Notes under the pieces: generated by a model
The model's input: the letters and a program-made list of their open reading frames with translations, nothing else
What the model was told of the DNA's origin: nothing
Database searches by the model: none
Assembly: GCA_903924715.1 (NCBI GenBank)
Contig: CAIYCP010000366.1
Span: forward strand, 1 to 11,811
Reading direction: 5' to 3'
Length of the DNA stretch: 11,811 nt
Origin: an uncultured beta proteobacterium
GTDB taxonomy: Bacteria > Pseudomonadota > Gammaproteobacteria > Burkholderiales > Burkholderiaceae_B
Made by a program: the position numbers and the translations under genes
Part shown: positions 6,460-11,811 of the stretch, piece by piece
How positions within the stretch are numbered: position 1 is the first letter of the stretch
How the letters are laid out: every line of letters begins with the position of its first letter

Positions 6460-7779
6460 ATGAAAATCCGTACCCATTGGTATACCGCGCTATTGGCCGC
6501 GCTGATCTCGCTCAACGTATCCGCACAAACGGTGACGGTGATTACTTCGTTTCCCAAAGAACTCACCGCCGCCTATAAAACCGCATTCGAAAAAACACAC
6601 CCAAGCATCACGCTTGAAATCTTGAATAAAAATACGGTCGCAGGTATGGCCTACTTGCGCGAACTGCCCATAGGGCAACGGCCCGAAGTTTTTTGGGTCA
6701 GTGCACCGGATGCTTTCGAAATTCTCTCTCGCGAAAAATTACTCGACGCTATCGTCGAACTTAAAAATCCGAAAGTACCTGAAAAAATCGGCGCATTTCC
6801 TGTCAACGACCCTCAAGGCTTTTATCTAGGACAGGCACTTGCAGGCTATGGGATTATGTACAACACCCGTTATCTCAAAGCCAACAAACTCGCAGCACCC
6901 ACCGAATGGCAAGACCTACTGGCCCCAGCCTGGTTTGGTCATGTCGGCATCACAGCGCCTTCGCGCTCAGGAACCATGCACTTAACCGTTGAAACCATCT
7001 TACAAAGTGACGGATGGGAAGCCGGTTGGAACACGTTGTTACGGATGTCTGGCAACAGCGCCGCGGTGACAGAACGCTCTTTCGGCGTCCCCGACGGCGT
7101 GAGTAATGGTCAATTTGGTGCCGGGCCCGTCATCGATTTTTTTGGTCTGTCCGCAAAGTACTCAGGATTTCCGGTCGAGTTTATATACCCCGTGCAAACT
7201 GCCATTGTGCCTGCCAATATTGGCTTGATTGCGGGTGCAAAAAATACAGCAGCCGGCAAACAATTCATCACCTTCACGTTAAGCCAAGCCGGTCAAGAAA
7301 TTTTATTGCAACCTAAAGTGTCACGACTCCCCGTACTGCCTTATTCGGAATTGGCCGGCAAGGTGCCGGCTCAATACCCCGATCCTCAGGCACTTGCTGC
7401 GCGTAGCACGGTCAAGTTTGATAACGAGCAATCGTCTGCCCGTTACGAGGTTGTGCTCAAACTATTTGACCAGACCATCACCTTTCGGCTCAAAGAACTA
7501 CAAGCGGCTACCAAGGCAATTTTCGAGGCTGAGCGCAAACTCAAAGGGGTGAGCGCTGGCCCCAAGGCCGACATGTTGAGGCAAGCGCGCGCACTGGCCT
7601 ACACACCGCTGGTGGATCAAAAACAAATTAGTGATGCAACATTTTTAAAAATATTTTCGGGCAATAAAAAAGATCCAGAAGTGAGCAAAGCGATCAGTCA
7701 GCTCGAAAGTGACTGGAATACGCGATCAAAAGAACGCTACGAACAGGCCCGCGAACTCGCGACAAAGGCCGCACAGTAA
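6460..7779 (+). CDS. ABC transporter periplasmic binding protein, PgtC/iron-type
   Basis: A 439-residue secreted solute-binding protein. A signal peptide (1-22, cut after V-S-A) is followed by V-T-V-I-T-S-F-P-K-E-L-T-A-A-Y-K-T-A-F-E-K, the opening of the Fe3+/thiamine/2-aminoethylphosphonate/phosphoglycerate (SBP_bac_1/6-like) class, and later R-P-E-V-F-W-V-S-A-P and W-F-G-H-V-G-I-T-A-P-S-R-S-G-T. The binding domain ends near residue 320. An unusual charged, helix-rich extension of about 110 residues (R-Y-E-V-V-L-K-L-F-D... to E-L-A-T-K-A-A-Q) follows, making it longer than plain AfuA proteins and similar in size to the phosphoglycerate sensor PgtC. I see no pair of adjacent tyrosines typical of ferric-binding proteins, so an organic anion is more likely than iron (inference). 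It starts 5 nt after ena and overlaps the permease start by one base, so it is co-transcribed with both. Confidence 0.88.
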   Translation: MKIRTHWYTALLAALISLNVSAQTVTVITSFPKELTAAYKTAFEKTHPSITLEILNKNTVAGMAYLRELPIGQRPEVFWVSAPDAFEILSREKLLDAIVELKNPKVPEKIGAFPVNDPQGFYLGQALAGYGIMYNTRYLKANKLAAPTEWQDLLAPAWFGHVGITAPSRSGTMHLTVETILQSDGWEAGWNTLLRMSGNSAAVTERSFGVPDGVSNGQFGAGPVIDFFGLSAKYSGFPVEFIYPVQTAIVPANIGLIAGAKNTAAGKQFITFTLSQAGQEILLQPKVSRLPVLPYSELAGKVPAQYPDPQALAARSTVKFDNEQSSARYEVVLKLFDQTITFRLKELQAATKAIFEAERKLKGVSAGPKADMLRQARALAYTPLVDQKQISDATFLKIFSGNKKDPEVSKAISQLESDWNTRSKERYEQARELATKAAQ

Positions 7780-9464
7780 TGCAGCGGTTGGGTGGCCCTG
7801 CGCTCGCCGCATTGGGGATCCTAGGGCTATTAAGTTTATTTCTGATCTTGCCGATCGCAACAGTCTTTGTGACAGCCTTTAGCGATGCCCACGGCCAAAT
7901 TACACTTGCGCACTTTGCGGTATTTTTTCAACAACCGCTCATGCTTGAATCGTTTTACAACAGCCTTTATGTCGCACTGAGCGCCTCAGTTGCGGCTGCG
8001 CTGATCGCAGTGCCTCTGGCATATTTGACCGTACGCTTTCAGTTTCGAGGTGCCCTGCTTATACAAACGCTCGGGGTATTACCGTTAATCATGCCTCCTT
8101 TTGTCGGCGCCGTTGCGTTGCAATTGATCTTTGGCCGCTCGGGCAGCGTGAACTTAATACTGAACGACTGGTTTGGCCTGACCCTTCCACTCATGGAAGG
8201 CTTGAATGGCGTGATCTTTGTCGAGGCACTACATTACTTTCCTTTTATTCTGATGAACCTAACCGTCTCGCTACGTAACATCGACGGTGCCATGGAAGAA
8301 GCAGCCTTAAATCTCAGCGCACGAGGCTGGCGTTTATTTAGTCGAATCATTTTCCCCTTAGCCATGCCAGGCTTTGTCGCTGGGATGGCCTTAGTCTTTG
8401 TCAAAGTATTTGACGACCTTGGCACTCCTTTAGTTTTGGGCGCAACGAACATGCTGGCGCCTCAGGCCTACCTGCGCATGACCCAAGTTGGTATGGACGA
8501 TCCAATGGGTTATGTCATTAGCGTGATGATGATTGTGTTTTCAATCTTTGCAATGTGGCTATCAGTTCGCGTACTAAAAGGGCGCGACTACTCGACCTTG
8601 CAAAAAGGCGGCAATGCGCTACAACAACGTCAATTGAGCAAAGGCGAAAGCATTCTGGCGTACGGCTGGATTGGGCTCGTCATGTTGCTGGTGCTTTCCC
8701 CGCATATCGGCGTCTTATTACTATCGTTTGCCAGCGTCTGGAGCTTTGCGCCACTACCTGACGGCTACACCTTGGCGCACTATGCCACGGTGTTTGAGCA
8801 ATCGCCTGGCATGCTCAGCAACACGCTGTTGTATTGCGGCCTTGCCGCAGGGATTGATGTTCTTTTAGGTACCAGCATTGCTTACCTGATTCTGCGCACC
8901 AAACTGGTCGCTCGCCACTGGCTAGACTGGATCGCTTCGGCAGCGCTCGCCATTCCGGGTCTTGTTCTGGCCATTGGATATCTCAGAACGTTTCGCGGGG
9001 TCTTGGTACCAGGCACGGATGCCTTGTTCACTGCGACCTGGTTTTTAATCATGCTTGCTTATGCAATCCGACGCTTACCGTATGCCCTGCGCTCGTGCAT
9101 GGCTGCACTGCAACAGGTGCATCACTCTCTTGAAGAGGCTGCGGCTTCGTTGGGCGCGACACGTCTGCGCACCGTGCAGCGCGTGATGATTCCCTTAATG
9201 GCAGGCGGCATGCTCGCCGGGTTCGTCACCAGCTTCATCACTGCTGCCGTTGAGCTTTCTGCGACGATGATGCTCGTGACCAAAGAAAGTCAGGCGCCTA
9301 TGAGCTATGGTATCTATTTATACATGCAAAGCACCTCAGGTCGCGGCCCAGGTGCGGCGCTAGGCGTGCTTGCGATCGTCGCTGTCGCGCTAGGCACTTA
9401 CGCCTCACACTGGCTGGTCTCGCGCCATCAGCGATTGACTCAAATTCACCGACCTCAGGGCTAA
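7779..9464 (+). CDS. ABC transporter fused double permease (iron/PgtB/AfuB-type)
   Basis: A 561-residue inner-membrane protein with two fused BPD_transp_1 permease domains, the layout of FbpB/AfuB-type importers, so one polypeptide forms the whole channel. The N-terminal hydrophobic segment (about 8-33) opens the first half. Each half has its EAA loop, which docks on the ATPase: E-E-A-A-L-N-L-S-A-R-G-W near residue 173 and E-E-A-A-A-S-L-G-A-T-R near 452. A polar cytoplasmic linker at about 265-290 (K-G-R-D-Y-S-T-L-Q-K-G-G) separates the halves. Many hydrophobic helices are evident throughout. The ATG shares one base with the stop of the binding-protein gene (TAATG), implying coupled translation, and the ATPase follows after 6 nt. 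The substrate is set by the partner binding protein and is unknown; membership of the ena operon suggests a compound linked to that pathway. Confidence 0.94.
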   Translation: MQRLGGPALAALGILGLLSLFLILPIATVFVTAFSDAHGQITLAHFAVFFQQPLMLESFYNSLYVALSASVAAALIAVPLAYLTVRFQFRGALLIQTLGVLPLIMPPFVGAVALQLIFGRSGSVNLILNDWFGLTLPLMEGLNGVIFVEALHYFPFILMNLTVSLRNIDGAMEEAALNLSARGWRLFSRIIFPLAMPGFVAGMALVFVKVFDDLGTPLVLGATNMLAPQAYLRMTQVGMDDPMGYVISVMMIVFSIFAMWLSVRVLKGRDYSTLQKGGNALQQRQLSKGESILAYGWIGLVMLLVLSPHIGVLLLSFASVWSFAPLPDGYTLAHYATVFEQSPGMLSNTLLYCGLAAGIDVLLGTSIAYLILRTKLVARHWLDWIASAALAIPGLVLAIGYLRTFRGVLVPGTDALFTATWFLIMLAYAIRRLPYALRSCMAALQQVHHSLEEAAASLGATRLRTVQRVMIPLMAGGMLAGFVTSFITAAVELSATMMLVTKESQAPMSYGIYLYMQSTSGRGPGAALGVLAIVAVALGTYASHWLVSRHQRLTQIHRPQG

Positions 9465-9470
9465 TTCATC

Positions 9471-10589
9471 ATGAAAAAAGTCAGTGTCGAATGTCGCGAT
9501 GTCAGCCTTTCGTATGGCGCGACTGACGTATTGAAAAATATCAACCTGACGATCGCACCAGGCGAATTTTTTGCACTCCTCGGGCCGTCGGGCTCAGGAA
9601 AATCGACATTACTTCGATTGATTACTGGTTTTAATTCACTGAAAACAGGTCAACTGTTGGTCGACGGCCTGGATATCAGTCAGGTGCCTGCTTGGCAACG
9701 CGATATTGGTATGGTGTTTCAAAACTACGCGCTTTGGCCGCACATGACCGTGTGGGATAACGTCGCCTTCGGTTTGGTTGAGCGACGCGTTGCGCGCGCA
9801 GCGTTGAGGCAACGCGTTCAAGACGTTTTAGAACTCGTCGGATTAACGGATTATGCGCAGCGCTATCCTGGACAGCTATCGGGCGGGCAACAGCAGCGTG
9901 TTGCCCTGGCTCGAACCGTTGTCATTGAGCCCAAAGTTCTCTTGCTTGACGAACCACTCTCTAATCTAGACAAGAATCTGCGCACACAAATGCGTCAAGA
10001 ACTACTCGCCTTGCAACGCAGATTAGGTATCACGACTATTTTTGTCACGCATGATCAAGAAGAGGCTATGACCACCGCCGATCGGATGGCGGTACTGCAT
10101 CAGGGCGTCGTGCAACAAGTGGGCACCCCCGTCGACTTGTTTGATACACCCATCAATCGCTTTGTGGCTGAGTTTGTGGGCAGCATGAACAAACTCAACG
10201 CGACCGTGCAAGAAATTCTGGCTGATCATCTTGTTGTGAACCTCATAGGCGGCATGACCTGCACGGTTGCTACAACCGCTGTCTCACCAAGCCTACTCAA
10301 CGCCTTGCGCGTGGGCGCATCGGTGTTGGTCTGCGCGCGTCCCCATCAGGTTTCATTGCAACAACACACGCAAAGTAGTCTGGGCGCCTCTCAGGTATCA
10401 TCACTCGTATTACCCGGCACCGTGGTCGCAAAAGAATTTATGGGGCAACAAACGCGGTATTTTGTTCTTTGCAATTCGCAACAGGTGATGGTTGATCAAA
10501 CGCACCAGCTTGGTGAAACGCCATACGCAGTCAACGCGCACGTTATGATCAATCTCCCCACTTCAAATATTAAGATTCTGGATATATAG
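9471..10589 (+). CDS. ABC transporter ATP-binding protein with TOBE domain
   Basis: A 372-residue importer ATPase of the PotA/FbpC/AfuC group. All nucleotide-binding motifs are intact: Walker A G-P-S-G-S-G-K-S-T at 38-46, Q-loop F-Q-N-Y-A-L-W-P, signature L-S-G-G-Q-Q-Q-R, Walker B V-L-L-L-D-E-P, D-loop S-N-L-D and H-loop F-V-T-H-D-Q-E-E-A. The domain ends near residue 240 with F-V-A-E-F-V-G-S-M-N, the usual link to a C-terminal regulatory TOBE-like region (about 245-372), which contains V-C-A-R-P-H-Q-V. It powers the permease encoded just upstream; the ATG at 9471 lies 6 nt after the permease stop. The histidine phosphatase start follows its stop by one base. The ATPase type is shared by importers of iron, polyamines, phosphonates and phosphoglycerate, so it does not reveal the substrate. 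Confidence 0.95.
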   Translation: MKKVSVECRDVSLSYGATDVLKNINLTIAPGEFFALLGPSGSGKSTLLRLITGFNSLKTGQLLVDGLDISQVPAWQRDIGMVFQNYALWPHMTVWDNVAFGLVERRVARAALRQRVQDVLELVGLTDYAQRYPGQLSGGQQQRVALARTVVIEPKVLLLDEPLSNLDKNLRTQMRQELLALQRRLGITTIFVTHDQEEAMTTADRMAVLHQGVVQQVGTPVDLFDTPINRFVAEFVGSMNKLNATVQEILADHLVVNLIGGMTCTVATTAVSPSLLNALRVGASVLVCARPHQVSLQQHTQSSLGASQVSSLVLPGTVVAKEFMGQQTRYFVLCNSQQVMVDQTHQLGETPYAVNAHVMINLPTSNIKILDI

Positions 10590-10590
10590 C

Positions 10591-11241
10591 ATGACCGAAA
10601 TTTGGGTAGTTAGACATGGAGAAACACCCTGGAACGTCTTGCGCCGCGTGCAAGGCTGGGAAGATATTCCTCTGAATGAAAAGGGCATTGAACAAGCGCA
10701 AGCCCTGGGCAAGCATCTTGCGCAACTAAAAACGCAAGGAGATGGCGTTGACGCCATTTACACTAGCGACCTCAAACGCGCGCATCACACCGCCAGCATT
10801 CTGGCCGACGCACTTGGTCTTGCGCTAAACATCGAAACCGGTGTGCGAGAACGTCACTTTGGCGTATTGCAGGGCTTAGTCTATGGCGAGATGGATCAAC
10901 ACGCCCCCGAAGCGGCCAAAGTCTGGCGCAGTCGCGACCCGGATGCCGAACTGCCGGGCGGTGAATCACTTGGTTTTTTTCATCGGCGCGTCGTGCAAGC
11001 CATTGATGACATTGCCGCCAAGCACCTGGGTCAGCGTGTCATGGTGGTGAGTCACGGTGGTGCAATGGACATCATTTGGCGTCATGCAAGCCAAGTCAGC
11101 CTGCGCCTCCCGCGCGAAGCACCGCTGCTCAATGCAAGCCTGAACCGCTTAAGCGTGTCGAAAGAAGGCTGGAAACTGATTAACTGGGGCGACGTACGAC
11201 ATCTAGAGCGCGGCTCTAGTGATGATATGACTCAAAACTAA
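10591..11241 (+). CDS. histidine phosphatase (phosphoglycerate mutase-like)
   Basis: A 216-residue cytoplasmic enzyme of histidine phosphatase branch 1, the cofactor-dependent phosphoglycerate mutase/GpmB/CobC superfamily. The phosphate pocket is complete: R8-H9-G10-E11 with the phospho-accepting H9, T-S-D-L-K-R-A for the second arginine, E87 in R-E-R-H-F-G as likely proton donor, and H155 in V-S-H-G-G. Most members of this size are small-molecule phosphatases rather than glycolytic mutases. The gene starts one base after the ATPase stop, so it belongs to the ena/transporter operon. With a PgtC-like binding protein upstream, it might dephosphorylate an imported phosphate ester; alternatively it is a housekeeping phosphatase captured by the operon. 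The substrate is not predictable from sequence. Confidence 0.92.
   Translation: MTEIWVVRHGETPWNVLRRVQGWEDIPLNEKGIEQAQALGKHLAQLKTQGDGVDAIYTSDLKRAHHTASILADALGLALNIETGVRERHFGVLQGLVYGEMDQHAPEAAKVWRSRDPDAELPGGESLGFFHRRVVQAIDDIAAKHLGQRVMVVSHGGAMDIIWRHASQVSLRLPREAPLLNASLNRLSVSKEGWKLINWGDVRHLERGSSDDMTQN
11203..11219. repeat. hairpin-forming inverted repeat at operon end
   Basis: CTAGAGC-GCG-GCTCTAG is a perfect 7-bp stem with a three-base loop inside the last codons of the phosphatase gene, 20 nt before its stop and beyond the stop of the convergent SDR gene. Neither strand has a T-run behind it, so it is not a standard intrinsic terminator. It could still help define the 3' ends of both convergent transcripts. 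Confidence 0.4.
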
Positions 11242-11244
11242 AGG

Positions 11245-11811
11245 CTAAACGCTGCGTCTGGGTTTGCGCGGTGCATTCACCGCGAGCCTGTCATACAACC
11301 AGTTTGGCAGCAAACGCATCAGTTTACCCACCACTCCCATCTGCCACGGAATCACCGTGTACGATTTTTTTTGTTGAATCGCCCTTGCAGCCTTCACTGC
11401 AAACACCTCAGCATTCATTAAAAATGGCATGTGATAGGGATTTTTTTCAGTCATCTCTGTGCGAATGTAGCCAGGTGCAATTGTCACAACCGCAACATTG
11501 TGCGGCTTGAGCTCTAAGCGCAAGCTTTCGCAGTAGGTGGTCACGGCTGACTTTGAGGCACTGTAGGCCCCAGCTCCTGGCAAGCCTCGCACACCAGCCA
11601 CGCTTGCAATGCCAACCAGCGTACCGCTTTGACGCTGAAGCATTTGTGGCACGAACAGATCAAAGGTCGAGACCGTCGCCATCACGTTAGTGTCAAATAT
11701 CGCTTTGAAGACACCAAAATCGTCAGCCTGCTCAGTGAGTGTGCCTGCACTGATGCCAGCACAAGCGACCACCACATCGACGTCGGCAACCTGCTCAAGG
11801 AAATGTTGCGC
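11245..11811 (-). CDS. short-chain dehydrogenase/reductase (SDR), partial at the window edge
   Basis: The C-terminal 188 residues of a classical SDR; the reading frame is open to the window edge, so the N-terminal Rossmann T-G-x3-G-x-G motif lies outside. Visible marks are V-V-V-A-C-A-G-I-S (the N-N-A-G position, with Cys in place of the usual Asn), F-D-T-N-V-M-A-T (the structural/catalytic Asn), G-I-A-S-V-A-G-V-R-G with the catalytic Ser, Y-S-A-S-K (catalytic Tyr and Lys) and P-G-Y-I-R-T-E-M after it. The tail L-L-P-N-W-L-Y-D-R and a basic end resemble unnamed bacterial SDRs of fatty-acid or polyketide-reductase type. It converges on the phosphatase gene with only 3 nt between stops and is probably unrelated to the catabolic operon. 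An internal GTG at 11775 is not the start. Confidence 0.9.
   Translation of the reverse strand, partial: AQHFLEQVADVDVVVACAGISAGTLTEQADDFGVFKAIFDTNVMATVSTFDLFVPQMLQRQSGTLVGIASVAGVRGLPGAGAYSASKSAVTTYCESLRLELKPHNVAVVTIAPGYIRTEMTEKNPYHMPFLMNAEVFAVKAARAIQQKKSYTVIPWQMGVVGKLMRLLPNWLYDRLAVNAPRKPRRSV

Noticed and set aside
6460..10589. Ferric-iron importer (FbpABC) as a firm assignment
   Set aside because: The architecture fits, but the binding protein lacks an obvious ferric-binding tyrosine pair and has a PgtC-like length, so the substrate was left open.
11203..11219. Perfect 7-bp hairpin as a bidirectional intrinsic terminator for the phosphatase and SDR genes
   Set aside because: There is no T-run on either strand and it lies inside the phosphatase coding sequence, so it is listed only as an inverted repeat.

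Overview
The window looks like a catabolic island from a betaproteobacterium, most likely Burkholderiales (Alcaligenaceae-like). This is inferred from protein style, moderate GC and gene content; there is no rRNA or marker gene to settle it. Coding density is very high. The largest non-coding stretch is about 200 bp, between two divergent operons, and no stretch over 300 bp lacks a gene. I see no tRNA, rRNA, CRISPR array or insertion sequence.

Left operon (minus strand, read from 3581 down to 1): a 6-hydroxynicotinate reductase-like iron-sulfur flavoprotein (hnr), a UPF0280/ApbE-like protein overlapping or nearly abutting it, a DUF1185 'amino acid synthesis' family protein, and a Liv-type periplasmic binding protein. 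The last gene carries a one-base frameshift near 148-151 and runs off the window edge.

Central control region (3582-3782): a perfect 16-bp inverted repeat is followed 22 bp later by a degenerate second copy, with a recurring TTTAGTG motif. This is the likely operator of the TetR-family regulator encoded nearby, placed so that it could control both operons.

Right operon (plus strand, 3783-11241): ferredoxin/flavodoxin-NADP+ reductase (fpr), the TetR-family regulator, an enamidase-like amidohydrolase (ena), a PgtC/iron-type ABC importer (binding protein, fused double permease, ATPase) and a histidine phosphatase. Five of the six junctions overlap or have gaps of at most 6 nt; the sixth, tetR to ena, is 42 nt. 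A convergent, partial short-chain dehydrogenase lies at the right edge.

Taken together, Hnr and Ena are the two consecutive ring-reducing and ring-opening enzymes of reductive nicotinate catabolism (6-hydroxynicotinate to 1,4,5,6-tetrahydro-6-oxonicotinate to 2-formylglutarate plus ammonia), known from the anaerobe Eubacterium barkeri. Here they are paired with an Fpr that could supply low-potential electrons, a local regulator and two transporter types. No nicotinate dehydrogenase or downstream formylglutarate enzyme lies in the window, so the true substrate may be another N-heterocycle. The most interesting idea is that the UPF0280 protein, an ApbE relative, installs the covalent flavin that the E. 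barkeri Hnr is known to carry.
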